64,000 bases of DNA. Origin: Laetiporus sulphureus 93-53 (taxonomy: Eukaryota; Basidiomycota; Agaricomycetes; Polyporales; Laetiporaceae). Positions 45,001-56,725 of the stretch are shown here, in pieces. Both the position numbers and the translations under genes were made by a program. The notes beneath the pieces are model-generated. The model was not told the DNA's origin and searched no databases. It saw only the letters and a list, made by a program, of their open reading frames with translations. Within the stretch, counting starts at the first letter, position 1, and every line of letters starts with the position of its first letter. The stretch spans positions 311,639 through 375,638 of the forward strand of contig NW_024468513.1 of NCBI RefSeq assembly GCF_001632365.1, written 5' to 3'.

Positions 45001-47252
45001 AATCTTCGCTCGAGTCGGGTGGCAAACCTTGTGCGCCATTCTCGTCGGCATCTTCCCAATCGCTTGTTGCCATGCCCGGCGCGTCCATACGCAGAATCTC
45101 TTCCGTTGCAGCATCTCTGATAATCCCGTCAAAGTCGGAAAACGTGGCGGGTTGCCCTAGCGCGGACGGAGTCGATACATCGTGCACTCGGGCTGCGATT
45201 GGACGGCCTAGACGGCGAATTGGTAGCTTCACAGTTTGACGCGGGGTGCTGGAAGCGGAGGATTTATCAGGAACTTTCTCCGAATTCGCAGTATCGAATA
45301 CGACTCGATCGCGCTTGCGCGTCGTACTGGCACGGTGATCGGGCGTGGCTTGAGGTAGTACATGCTCCAGATCATTCTGGTTGGCTTGTTGAACAGACAC
45401 AACAGGTCGAGCAGAGCCCGTCTGAAAGATGTTCAATTAAATGGAGTGATGGCGGAGTAGGAATGAATGACGTACGGAATGGGTCTCGTTGAGGTACTGC
45501 TCCGAAGAGACGCGCTGCATGCCGCGCGTTTGTTTCTGTACTCCTGCTGCGCTCGTCAATGCAGAAGCCAATTCACCACCCATAACGTCACTGTCACCGC
45601 GCCGTCGCTTCGCATCCCGGCTTGGGAGTGACTCTTTCATTTGCTTCTTGTTGCCTCGGTCTGATGTTTGGAACCTCCCGTTCTTTGCACGCTGTGGGTC
45701 ATTCTTATGAATCCTCCCGAGCGTTCGTTTGTTGCGTGATCGAGATGACGACTGCTGAGTGGTAGCTGCAGACATTCCACGAGGCGCTTCACGTCCAATG
45801 TTGCTCTGCAGCTGGCTAACCATGCTTTCTTGTTCCCCGCTTTCTACGACTGATTGTTGAGTAGACACAAGTACGAGTTGTGCCTTAGCGATAGCCGGGA
45901 GGGCCTCAGAGGGACGCGGGTCTTTGGCAATGGACTTAGATGTCTTCTTCCTGAGCGTTCCAGACTTTTCCTTGCCGTGCATCGGCTGGCGCACAGGAAC
46001 TTTGATAGAAGCCCTGGGCGAATTGTCCTGCGCTTCTACTCCGATTTGATCATAACGACTTTCAAATTCGAACATGTTCATGTCTTTGGCTAATACCGAG
46101 AGTCTGTCCTTATGCGCGGCGAGTCTGCTGGACAGTCGTCTCCTAGGAGCTTTCGAATTGGCATATCGCACATCGCCGAGTTGATTTGCGGGCGTGTCGG
46201 CTTCCAAAGAAGCATCTTTGCTCGTCAATTCTGTCAGTGATGAAGAATCACTGTCAATGACATCGGGAACTGACTCCAAGCGGCCAGGAGCAAGAGATGA
46301 TGGCGCCTCATGATCAGATGGTGGACACCACGACGACGGCGAACCAGTAGCATCAGTGTGTTTACGCTTGCTGCCAATAATTGTCAAGCAGCTTGACTGG
46401 CCAGTTTGAGAGATCGGAAGAAACGGCTGTTCCGCAGTGGCAGTGGTTGGGGTATCTTGAACGACAAATTTCCGGTCTGATAGTGCATCTTGCCCGACGC
46501 ATCAGCGCTGAACGATTACGAATGCCAACCGATAAATCCCTCACCATCTTGAGGCTCGTTGGAATGATTCTCAATGCTCATTGAAAGCTCTTGAGCGGCT
46601 GAAACATTTTTGCAAACGATGTTACGTAACTGTTTACTTCGAAAGTACCTTGAGGATTGAGAATCACCTTCAGCCTGACTGACCTCGCCATCAGAGGGAT
46701 CTGTGAAATCGACGCGTGCTCGCTTATGCTTCTTCGGCTTCTTCTGTTTTCTCTCTTTGGGCCGGCTATCTGACCGCAATGCCCCCAAGGCGGCGCTATT
46801 GATATGTTGGCCTCTCAAGGTGTTGGATGTGATCAAATACGCGAAATTCCTATTGCGGCGTTCTTTATTGAGATAGCAGATTGCGTCCGATCTACTTCCT
46901 TGAGCGAGACGCCAGTAAAACTCGATGAATATTGCAAGGCCCCCATTTTCGACTGATATCTGCTGTCGATCCTGGAAGTCATCGGATTGGATCGCAAACG
47001 CGAATTCCAGCCATTTTCGAGCTGCAATGCGCTGAATAGAACGTTATATATCGTAAATGAACGCATCGAGTGGATATATTCTTATATTGTACTCACATCG
47101 TCTGGCCCTAGCTCGTTCTCCATTCTCTTGTTCCAATCGATCACGCCGCGACTTCTACTGCTGCTTGCCTCCTTGCGGAGGCAGAACTGAGTCAGGAACG
47201 GCTCATCTAGTAGAAGATCGACATCGTCCAAGGTCAATGGTAACCTGAGCAT
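42034..47252 (-). CDS. Very large AlkB-type 2OG-Fe(II) oxygenase, multidomain
   Basis: About 20 minus-strand exons give roughly 1,420 residues. Start: MLRLPLTLDDVDLLLDEPFL (exon 1, 47097-47252), then RIAARKWLEFAFAIQSDDFQ (exon 2 from 47031). A long Ser/Lys-rich middle (46380-44690) follows, then EVCESFDWFRSYQGGVYYIR, a domain with LLVDDKYSLFPYDLAGDRYT and GYVVRYKFAFQWCEEQGTPW, and a zinc-finger region (CRFCRKTSPMIYV, CLSPECEAFW, GWHCVKCGRLSS, WSCRYCG). The C-terminus is an AlkB-like jelly roll: YVGGTDHTVPWEHAPSAVCK, FHTDNEVGLGPTVASLSLGS (HxD, 42286-42438), GDILVMEGAGVQTYYEH (distal His), NFRIAATAR (2OG Arg), stop 42034-42036. The AlkB fold removes alkyl groups from nucleic acids or modifies proteins; substrate unknown. 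Junctions are in phase except around 46370-46510, where they are uncertain. Confidence 0.8.
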
Positions 47253-47636
47253 TGTAATACGGGTATAAATGGCGCAGCACACCAGCGGGTAATTGCAGGG
47301 TGAGCGAGGAAGGGTAAATGTGTTATCGCGTAGACGCTAGTATTGGTGATGATCGGAATTGCGCGAAAAGCTCCAGTCGGTCTGGCCTTCAATTGCGCAA
47401 GCTTCTAGCAGGCAGTTCACACAAGGCGTGGAAGTAATGACGGAGGAATACGCACACGAAGACTCCGCGAAAAAGATAGAGACGCTCGTCTCGGCATATT
47501 CCGACGAAATCAGTGCGAGCGAACAGGTGCGGCGAGTGGACTCGGACACGTCTTGGGTCGAAGGAAGGAGTACGGTGGTCAGGACATCACACGGTTACAC
47601 GTCGCAGTAATACACCATGGATTCATTGATGTGAAT
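47253..47636. other. Intergenic, with one unexplained plus-strand open frame
   Basis: This holds the promoter of the AlkB-like gene and the 3' end of the ATP synthase delta gene. On the plus strand 47353-47526 is open and reads like a helical protein (EEYAHEDSAKKIETLVSAYS), closed by a GTGCGG donor-like site, but no ATG fits its start. Confidence 0.4.
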
Positions 47637-48294
47637 TTACTTGGAGCCCAGTGCGTACTGCAGCGCCTCGTACACATCCGCCTCGATGCGAGCCTCCATC
47701 TTATCCTCTTCTGAACCATTACCAGAAGCAACCTTCAACGCCTCGTGCAGATTAGCACGAACGGCCTACAATAGCATGCATCAGATACTAGGAAGGTCCA
47801 AAATATACTTTCAGAACGCACCTCAGGCGAGAAGTCCGCCAACGGTGCAGCCTCCACCGCATTAATGGTCAGTTTATTGTTGGGATGCACAGTGGCAAAC
47901 CCGCCAGACACTGTAGATATAAATGAGGCAGACACACAGTGTGAGGATACGGCGTGCGCACCAAACCACTTTTTTGACGCATTGCCCGGCTCAACGACCT
48001 CAACGACACCAGGACGAAGAGGCTCGATGGACGGAACGTGGTTCGCGAGAACACCCATGTCTCCAGTTGCAGCAGGGAGGTTCACCTGCACGACTTCTGT
48101 CGAGGTGAAGATGGACTACATTGCGTGCATCAGTCTCCGGAAAGCGGCATTAAGAACAGATCCCGACACACTTGGTGAGGCAAGACCAAGGAGAGCTTGA
48201 TCTTGTCAGCGGCCTCCGCATAGCCGCGACGACCAGACGCAAACGTCTTGGGCGCCCTCCGGGCAGCAGACGACACAAGGCGAAGCGCAGACAT
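47637..48294 (-). CDS. ATP16: Mitochondrial F1 ATP synthase subunit delta
   Basis: Four exons (48172-48294, 47962-48115, 47822-47910, 47637-47765) encode 164 residues. A cleavable presequence is visible (MSALRLVSSAARRAPKTFAS, then GRRGYAEA, with the cleavage site near it). The beta-sandwich follows: SLVLPHQ, SIFTSTEVVQVNLPAATGDM, GVLANHVPSIEPLRPGVVEV and VSGGFATVHPNNKLTINAVE. The two C-terminal helices are coded by exon 4 (AVRANLHEALKVA, IEADVYEALQYALGSK). The protein corresponds to bacterial subunit epsilon and forms the foot of the F1 central stalk, linking gamma to the c-ring. Length and motif order are normal for the family. It sits between the PH-domain gene and the AlkB-like gene, all three on the minus strand, with 384 bp to the AlkB-like start codon. 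Confidence 0.95.
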
Positions 48295-48569
48295 GGATTC
48301 AAAGACTGTGCGGACTGTGCGGGACGATGAGCTCGCACGGGCGTTCGCTGGTCCGGATGATGCCGGGTGCTGATGACACGGTCACATGAGCATCGCGTCC
48401 CTGATATATGCGCGTCGCGCATCGTATAGTCGTGCTTCGCAATTTACAACAGCGGGCAAGGACAAGAACTGCAGTGTCATAGTGGGCTCTCTGCTAAAAT
48501 CACCACAGAATCATCAAGACTACCACGAAGTCACTATGACCACATCAGATTCATATTCTCTTCTCCATC

Positions 48570-51500
48570 TCATGTGAATGAAGATGCCGGCCTCGATGCT
48601 GTTGTAGGACTAGGCAATGGTCGCCTTCCTCCTGCAGGAGGCGGTCCTCCAGATATGGGAGGTGCGAGTTGCAGCTGTTGATGACGAGGCTGACCCTGCA
48701 TATTTTGCCGCGTCGAGGATTGCAGGAGCTAGATCAAGACACGTCTCCAATCAATACACCTCTCAACGTGAATGTCAAGTCAAACACAGACCGCGCCAAC
48801 TTGTTTCTGTTTGGCGTAAAATGCGAACAGATCTGCGATCTGCTGCTCTAGTCCCTGACGTTCTCGCTGCAATCGGCCAACCTCTTGCGTCATCAGGAGG
48901 ACTTCTCTGGTCAGCTCTTTCTTAAACTCCTCGACATGGACTAAGAGCAACGCTACGGTCAGTCAAGGAGTCATGTACCTTATTGGGCTGACTAACTTTG
49001 TACGTTGATGGCGGTAGCTTCTTTCATCGCTTCCACGAACCTCAACCGTTCCCCACGGATCTCGTTGGAAAGCTCTAGCAATGATCTATCAGACATGTCC
49101 ACATAAAACGACTTACTGTGATCGACTTACCAGTGCCAAGAGTACGCAACATCCGTTCATGATCCTGCCTCTGCCTATCTATAAGGCCAACCACAGATTC
49201 AGTTGCTGGGAATGAGTTTCAGTCCTGCGATCAAATGGGAAGAGCATTGACATGACACATACTAAGCATATTTCGAGCCTCTGCGTTCTTGCGTAGGTCT
49301 TCCTGAACAGCAGCGATTAACCCATTGACGGACGCATGCAACGCCGTAGACTGCTCTTCACGACTCTGGTTCTCGATCAGCAGCCTGCGGATATCTCCCA
49401 GGAGGGTGCCTGACGATCGCGGCTCTTCGCCTTCGGCAGATTCTGCCAGCTCTGGTATGGGACCGAGGTCCTTACACAGCTGCTGGATGCCCGCGGCGAC
49501 GCTCTCGATGTGGGAAGTTCCGTGGTTGACGAAGGCTTCGAGCCACTGCGAATTGTCAGTACGACATCTCAATCATCTGCCGCAACATGTCTTACAGTGT
49601 TCAACTCATTGAGGTATCGTACACTGTCTGTCTGCTGCTCGTTCTGCTTTGCCCATTGATCTTGCGCATTCTGTAATAGTAACAAAATTTCTTCAATCTG
49701 CAGAGAATGCTGGTGAGACAGACAGCGACAGTCGAGCATGACAAGACAAACTTGTTGGTTTATTTCTGCGCTTGGCTCCTCTCTCTGAGAAGAGAGACTA
49801 TGACTGCCCTCTAGGTTGTCATAGAACGCAATCAGCTTATCCATCTTCGCGTGCATATCTGACAACCCGGCAGGCTCAGCGGCAGCTGACGGAGCTGCTT
49901 GTTGAACAGTCCGCAACTCTGAACGCAACGTCTCCAGCTGCTCCGTGATGCTAGACAAATCCACCGTGGGTTGCACATCTTGCGCGGGTCTACGTCGGAT
50001 CTCCTCCAGGATCTGGTTCACCCTAAGACGTATATCCTTTATGGTAGTGCCATCAACCTCGGATTGTCCTCGAAGGTGGCTCACGGACTGTCCTACAGCC
50101 TTTACCATGCTCTGCAGCTCGATGTTTATCGGATCCGGATGCGGGTTTGGCGGCTCGTCACGAAGTACCACAGGCGGCTTCCACGCGCTGGTGTCCGTAT
50201 CTAACCTTATGATAGGACGACGACTAGGTTGCGGATCAGCTTCCTGCAGAACGGATGCAGGGAGATCTGCTGATGTAGGCGGGCCGATCTGGGAAGTATC
50301 GTCCGTGGAATACCTGGAAGCGGGCGATATGACAGTCGTATCAAGAGCGGAAGGTTCATGTAGAGTGGATTGCTTCATCGCCGGCCTCCAACGTTCATTG
50401 GAAGCTGTCGGCGTCCTTGCGCTAGAAGGCTCCGACGTTAAACGATCTGAATTCGCTGAGAGCGGACGCGGACTGTACGGTGCAGATGTCAAGCGATCCG
50501 AATATGCTGAGAGAGATGACGTAACACGCGGCCCGCCATACGAATCAAGTATCGAAGAGGCACCCACGCTCGAAGCGGGACTTGCGCAAGGATTAGTCGA
50601 TCCTGTGTCCGCTGCGTTTCGAGCACGCATAGGAGTAGGAGATCCGATGGAGGCAGGAGAGGAACGCACAGGAGAAGAGGGTGATTCCCCTCTCTCGAGC
50701 TGTGCCAGAAGCTGCTTGACCATCGAGCGCTGATCGAGATTCCGGATCGAGGGACTCTGCGTTCTTGTCGGTGTCGAAGGCGAAAGCAGAGAAGACGGCC
50801 TGGTCGGAGTCGTCGGCGGCCTTGGAAGCGGAGAAAGCGCAGGAGATGGAGAGGAACGTGTACTGGATGGAATCTGTAATGAAAGCCGCGGAGCTGGGCT
50901 GTCTGATGTGGTAGTTGGAATGCTAGGTAGAGCACGGTTGACGTTCAGCTTCGACGAGGGAGTGGCCGCTGGTGTTTCACAAACTGATAAATGGATATTC
51001 TGGCGATATGGAGTGACAGGTAGGTTGTCTGCGGCTGCGTTGATCTCTGACATGATTTGGGCGGCAGCCATACTTGAAGCTTCTGTCCTCTCTTCTTGTG
51101 CTTGTAGAATCGCATCCCTGATATACGTTTAGTACATGGAGTCTATGTAAAGACAGCATTCTGAAGCATACCATATTTTGCTGACCCACGTTGCTCTCTC
51201 ATGGACAGACTTTGCCGCGAACGTCTCCCGGGGTCTGCCCTCGAACAACAATTCGAACAATTTCATTTCTCCTGCATCCGATGGTAACAGAGCTCTTTCA
51301 TTCGGGTCCAAGTCAAGCTGAGTCAGAGACCGAACATCCACACAGGCCTTGAATGAGATGACGTTTGTGTGTGGGTTGCCGTGATGCGTATGCCACGTAA
51401 GGAGGATGTGAGTCGAATGAAGCGTAACGTTGCAGTTCGTCCACACTGGATGCATATCGGGAGAAGCGGATGGCGATAGATGGAGAAGAGAGCCAGAATG

Positions 51501-52202
51501 ACGCGCATGTGCCGGTTCTAACGGAGTGGTGCAGATGCTAAAGTTCGTCGAGTCATCAATTCGTTCCGGCTTGGATGTCTGCACGAACGGAGGATATCGA
51601 GACGATGAATCCACTGGTATCGACGAGAAAACATCCACTTGCTCAGAAATCGCAGGACGTGTATAGCTGACAGAGGACTTCTTCCTGAACACGGAAAGAA
51701 TGTTACGGATAGACTGGCGGAGAGGCGAGCGGCCCTTCTCCTTCTTCTCAATCGCAGGATATGCACCAGGGCGGGCCTTCTGCTCCAGTGTCCTAGGGTC
51801 GGTCGATCTCGTCTCTGCGCCAGGCGTCATCGACTCAAACCGCCCAATCAGCTCCTTGGTCGTCCGCCGTCGTGTAAGGCCGCTCGAAGTAGACGTCGGG
51901 TCGCGTGGAAGGGAGAAATATGGTCCATAAGGCTCCATATCCGGCTCGCCGACCTCATGAAGCACTTCGAGGCGCGTCTCCCTGGGGAGGCATCGTGATG
52001 GCTCGGGACTAAGCGATCGGACGCGGACAAAATCGCCAGAAGTCTTCCCTCCAGAAAAGTTGGACTTTGAACCTTGGATAATGGTAGCTTCATCCATGGG
52101 CGTCACCAGAGGGTCGGAATCATCGGTGACCGAGCTTGCCCGCGTCATAGGGTGCGAGTAAAGGGAGAATATCTCGGAAGACGCATCGTATGCGCGGGAC
52201 AT
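48570..52202 (-). CDS. PH-domain and coiled-coil protein
   Basis: The gene starts MSRAYDASSEIFSLYSHPMT. Exon 1 (51172-52202) holds a Ser/Thr-rich lead and a pleckstrin-homology-like domain near residues 230-350: SGSLLHLSPS, CNVTLHSTHILLTWHTHHGN, LFELLFEGRPRETFAAKSVH and the final helix ERATWVSKIWDAILQAQEER, which is completed by exon 2 (from 51117). A long Ser/Pro-rich disordered middle follows, with LSAYSDRLTSAPYSPRPLSA and a second LSA.SDRLTSEPS copy. The C-terminal third is coiled coil (IKDIRLRVNQILEEIRRR, LQNAQDQWAKQNEQQT, LRFVEAMKEATAINVQ, GRLQRERQGLEQQIADLFA). The last exon (GQPRHQQLQLAPPISGGPPP) is Pro-rich and stops at 48570. A role in membrane-linked scaffolding at the cell cortex is inferred only. 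I know similar uncharacterised proteins in basidiomycetes but no named orthologue. Confidence 0.8.
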
Positions 52203-52969
52203 TGCGAGGCGATGGGAGTATTGAATTGGCCGACGAAAAGGAGGGAACCTGCGCCTCAGATGTCAAGCGTTGTGAGCGTTGCGATCAAGTCTGTTGGACT
52301 CACACGAAATGCTGTATGAGCGATCGGACAGTGGATACTCATTATGTCCACTGGAAGCCATATTCCTGAACATTATGCGTCTTCCAACACAGCTGAGAAC
52401 CTTCAATGAGCCATTTGAACGTGGTCTGAGCAGTGGTGCCGATAAGCGTAACCAGGGAAGCGCCGCGATTTCTCTGCATTGTGCATGACTGCACTGTTAC
52501 CGATTAACATTGTTGCCATAGACATGCAACTGCGTTCAAACATTTCATCTTTCGCCATGCTGTAAGTACTTGAAGCCTGTCACGGGCAGGTGCAGCAGAA
52601 CATAGCGGTTAGGTAGGGATCAGCGGCCATGGGAATTGAAGCACATTCTTCGCAGAGTAGTGAAGCAGCAAGCAAGCGATTGATCCACATAATACAATCT
52701 CCGGAAGACTGGCTAGCTGTTGGATGTCAGAGGAACCACCGCTGGGGTAGAGGAGAAAGTCGAAGCGCCATCTGCCAGTGGCGGTGGAATTTGTCGCACG
52801 TGATACTAAAGACAGCCGCGGCGAAGAGCTGTCTCTTTCTTCTCGACTTCCTCGGACCTCTTCTCAGTGCAGGACGCTGTGCTGATCATGAAACGCACAA
52901 ACAGACTTTTGGAAGAACTGTTGTACAACAGCTAAAGGCTGCATGCTAATCGTAATACCGGCTTGCCGT
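52203..52969. other. Promoter of the PH gene and 3' flank of the Bli-3-like gene
   Basis: The plus frame 52629-52949 (MGIEAHSSQSS...) has no family resemblance and lies antisense to the 5' flank of the PH-domain gene. No RNA gene was seen. Confidence 0.4.
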
Positions 52970-53760
52970 CTACTGCCTCGACTGCAGCCCTTGGAACAAC
53001 TCAATCTGCACAGCCATCCGTGCAATCAGCGTCTGTTCTGGGTTTGTCGAGGTACAATACATACCTCGGCCTTTGTGATTGTCCGGAGTTCACCTGGTGC
53101 TGCAGCCTTCCCAGTCACAGCGCCCACCGCAACCTCCACGGCACGTCCCAACGTTCCCTGCGTCGCGATCCAGTATCTTATCTCTGTAGGGATGACTTCA
53201 ATCACCGCAACCCGTGGGTCGTGCTGGTCGCCCTTATGTACACCGTCGCCAAGGTCGCCGAACCATGCTGCAGTCCTGCGTTTGATGAGTAAGTGCCAGC
53301 AGAGGAACTTGAATATGATGCGTTGATCGCTCACGCAGGGCTCCAATGTTTCGCGATCTTCTCCCTATCCTGGCTGATCTTCGCAATCCCCGCATACGAG
53401 GCCCAGTTGGTCGTGGACTGGTCGTAGAAAGAAACATTCACATGCGCATCGTTCTCAATCTCATCAAACTTGGCTGACGCGCGATTAGCAACGAAGACGA
53501 GTGTGACCTCTGTACGGCTGTACGCTGCATGAGAAGACACGATAATGTCAGCTTCGGTCGATATATGCGCGTCAGGCCAAGTGCTCACGCCCGACAGGTG
53601 CCATTGCACGAGCATGCAGACTGCCGTCCGCGGTGCGCGTCGTGAGCATGCCGGTTTTGACGGCCTTTACGATGGTGTGGAGGCCCTCGATCTTCTCCTG
53701 CGGCGTAGCGTTGTTGTTCTGCGCCTTTGCTGTGTAAGGGTCGAGTTCCTTGTTGGCCAT
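52970..53760 (-). CDS. Bli-3-like FMN-binding split-barrel protein
   Basis: Four minus-strand exons (53589-53760, 53335-53524, 53065-53275, 52970-53005) encode 202 residues. Order: MANKELDPYTAKAQNNNATP, EGLHTIVKAVKTGMLTTRTA, DGSLHARAMAPVG, then TEVTLVFVANRASAKFDEIE, AHVNVSFYDQSTTNWASYAG, AWFGDLGDGVHKGDQHDPRV, VIEVIPTEIRYWI and a helical end (AAAPGELRTITKAE, IELFQGLQSRQ). This is the pyridoxamine-phosphate-oxidase-like / general-stress-protein-26 fold, of which Neurospora Bli-3, induced by blue light, is a member. These proteins bind flavin (FMN or FAD) as dimers; the reaction is not known. A TATA-like CATATAAAG lies on the same strand at about 53855-53863, 95 bp before the ATG. The open frame runs on upstream of the ATG but the TATA box lies inside it. 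Confidence 0.9.
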
Positions 53761-55837
53761 AATGACGTCGGCGCTGAAATCGAGTAATAGAGTTTCTAGG
53801 AGAGGATGAAAATGGGGAAGAAGATGTAATCTGGTGTCACCAAGGCAAAGATTCTCTTTATATGTGTGCAGATGTTCTGGTGACACCCCGCGAGACGTGG
53901 GGTAGATGGCACTCGTGACATCATCGTCCGCAGACATACCAGATCGGGCAGCGTCATTGCCATATTCGGCCACCGCGTCCACCAATCGGGCGTTCACCAC
54001 ACCTTTTCGGACATCGTCATATTGTGCATCACGGCATAATACGCAATAAACCAGGTGAATATATTTTTTGCTTCGATGAAGCCGCCATATATAACAATAC
54101 AGGAAATCTGTCATTGTGTCGACAGATGTCATAACGACCGAAATGTGACGGAATCTCGTTGTAAATTTCTTTCTAGCGAACTGAGGACGACACGATGCTG
54201 AAGATAAATTCAAAATATGTATCTGGCTTGAACTATATTGGATGCTGCTAGTGAACACTTTAGCACCACTTGGGCAAGTAGACCAGCTCGACTGGTAAGT
54301 GAATTTACCGGACCAGATTACACCTTGAATCCGTGCTAAAATACGACATATCTAGTGTCATTGCACTCCGCGGACTGTCTGCATGGAAAGAGGATGACTG
54401 AGCGCTCACATGCCTTCTTCCAAGTCCCAACAGTGCGGCATCTAGTAGCATATGACTCCACTCACCAATGAGCGTTTAGCTTTAGCCCTTGCCCTTGGCG
54501 GATCGCCCACAGTGCAAAAGCGGAAACGACTTGGCTTTTCGCCATGGCGGTATCTGCAGTGACAATAGGCCTCGACTGTACATATCCCCTGTCGTCAGGC
54601 AGCAAGGATGTTATCGCAAGTTCATATGACTCAACTGTCATAAATTGCTCTCCGGGTTTTCAGAAGGCCGTAGCCGACAGACAATAACGGCATGGCTGCA
54701 GCACAGCTTATTACTCGCGCAACGCGAGTGCATTTGCGCTGAACCGCAAGGCGGCTGTATGCGTGGCGGAGGCTTGGTCGTCGTGCAGCGGCAAAGACTC
54801 TGCTCGATAGGTCATGCGGGTCATTACAAATATACTAGCCGAAACATAGTGAATTGAGATACGAATGGCTCCACGAACACACCGCTCGACCTGAACCCTT
54901 CAATTCATTCTATAGACAGCGGGCGAACGTTGTGTTGAACAAGAAAGACATTTTTCGTCGATCGATCCATTCACTGCGGTAGATGAGAGGCGAAATGAAG
55001 CGGCATGTGCGCGTAGCGCAGGGCTACGCGGGAAGGCTGACCGGTGACAAGCATAAAGTTAGATGGCTAGCCGAGGCTAAGCGAGAACCCAGGCATAGCG
55101 AAGGGCGCATCGCTTGCTTGCCGATTGCGGAGAAGGCTATGATAGCAGCGGGCAGCAGAAATAGCAGAACAACTCTCGGCTATGTTCCTGGTCGGCTAGC
55201 CCGTCGTGTGTACCGTCGGTTGCGTATTTGACTATCGATCACACCGATCTAGCGGTAGCGTGACGAGTGACAATTGGAGGCGGCAGGTGGCTGATGGCGA
55301 ACACTCCGTGATGGCCTCGCTGCCGCGCTCAGCGACGACAGGACGTCAAAAAACCGGGAGAATCAATGTCAGGAGATGGGCGTGTTACAATGCTGCATCA
55401 TGATGTTGAATTGAGAACAGCGCGAAATCAAATCCTCATAGATGAGCTTGTACGCTAACACAAGGTACATGACCAACATCGTGGTGGTTTGCGTGGCAAG
55501 CTATTGTATAATTCATGGAATGCGATGCGCACCTGCGCAGCCTATACCCGCTCTACCCCGCCCTCCAGGCTGTCAGCGCCTGCGAAGTGGCACCCCATGA
55601 CGCGTCAGCCAAAAGGAGCTGGTAACATATGAGCAGTAGATGGGGTCATTCATGTCATGCTGTAATAGCAAGGCGAGGCACTGTGAAGTGCAGAAGACCT
55701 GAAAGTCACTCAGTCAGTGCGAGTCTCGAGAGCCGTACGAGCATAGTGGCAGGCCGTGCGAGGAACGTTTCAGCCACAAAGCACTAAACGCCTGTTACGT
55801 CACATCACAGCATTTCGTCACGCGACCGCTAAGCGAA
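53761..55837. other. Intergenic, no gene seen
   Basis: About 2 kb without a credible gene. The left 500 bp hold the Bli-3-like promoter in an AT-rich patch (54050-54250). Plus frames at 54645-54857, 54983-55231 and 55206-55403 have no family resemblance. An inverted motif GCGTAGCGCAGGGCTACGC at 55012-55030 is palindromic, with no assigned role. Confidence 0.45.
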
Positions 55838-56725
55838 TTGCCAAAACGATCGGTGGGTCGCTCGGATCGCATGCGGCCAGTTCCTAGACGCAGAGTCACC
55901 CGCAATCGCTCCTCGACCTCAAATATGTCCGCATCGCCCCGTCTCGCTCTCCACTGCTATGTTCCTTGCCTCTCCTCGTACATCGAGCAGCATCCTCTTT
56001 CGTTCTTCCGTTCGTCACAGCGCAAAGTTGTCTAGTGCTGCTTCAAGGTGTGTCTCCAAGCGGATCTCGTACTCGTCTTGGGATTGCCCCTGTCTGTGGT
56101 CTGATAGAAGACGGGCTATGCGACCACAGCAACGCGAATAATCACGAACCGCGTGCATTTACCCCCGCGGGATGTGATTCTCCGTCCATTACGGAGGGAG
56201 CGGCGCTCATCTGCATGTTACGTTCAACGCACCGACGTGCCTGTGCGCAATCCTTCACAGACATCCTACTTGCGGGAGGATATTTGACAGCGCGTGGGTT
56301 TCTGGCCGCCAAGGCACCAGTCTTACACTGTGTTGACTTTCCACAGCGTCGTATATATGGCAGCTGGGTCACGCTTCGGCGGAAGCCCCATTCGTTCGGA
56401 CCTCGTAATTCGCATATCACACCTTGACTTCTCTTCGATCGCTGCCAATCACCTGATATTGAGCATCATTGCTCCTCCTGGATGCTCGTTTGTATTGAAG
56501 GCGAGATCGGAAGGCAGTGTGTCGTCATTTGGCCACAGTGTTCGCTGCGGTGGACGGCAAATCACACGTCCGCCGCTACGCCGGAGAAGCGTACTGAATG
56601 GCACTGCATATGTGCCCGATGTCTGATTTGTCTTGTCCTGTATACCCCTCCGGAAGCACAAAAAGGCCGCGCTATGTCCGGCGTCGGTATCGCCTCTTCA
56701 CCATCTCGCCCCCATTGCCAAAGTC
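55838..56725. other. Upstream region of the aminotransferase gene
   Basis: Overlapping plus frames occur in all three frames. One at 55959 starts MFLASPRTSSSILFRSSVRH and looks like a mitochondrial presequence, but no exon links it to a known protein. It could be an upstream alternative first exon or chance. Confidence 0.35.

Noticed and set aside
44570..46387. Two independent minus-strand genes (45437-46387 and 44570-45436)
   Set aside because: A GTACGT donor and TTTCAG acceptor join them in phase, and both lie inside the frame of the large AlkB-like protein.
53572..54258. Bli-3-like protein starting at 54258
   Set aside because: The extra 166 residues have no family match and the TATA-like box lies within them.
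55012..55030. Palindrome GCGTAGCGCAGGGCTACGC as a terminator or regulatory hairpin
   Set aside because: Isolated in a gene-free stretch, without U-tract or nearby gene end, so no role can be assigned.
55966..56427. 153-codon frame upstream of the aminotransferase
   Set aside because: No family resemblance, overlapping frames on both strands, and no splice link.
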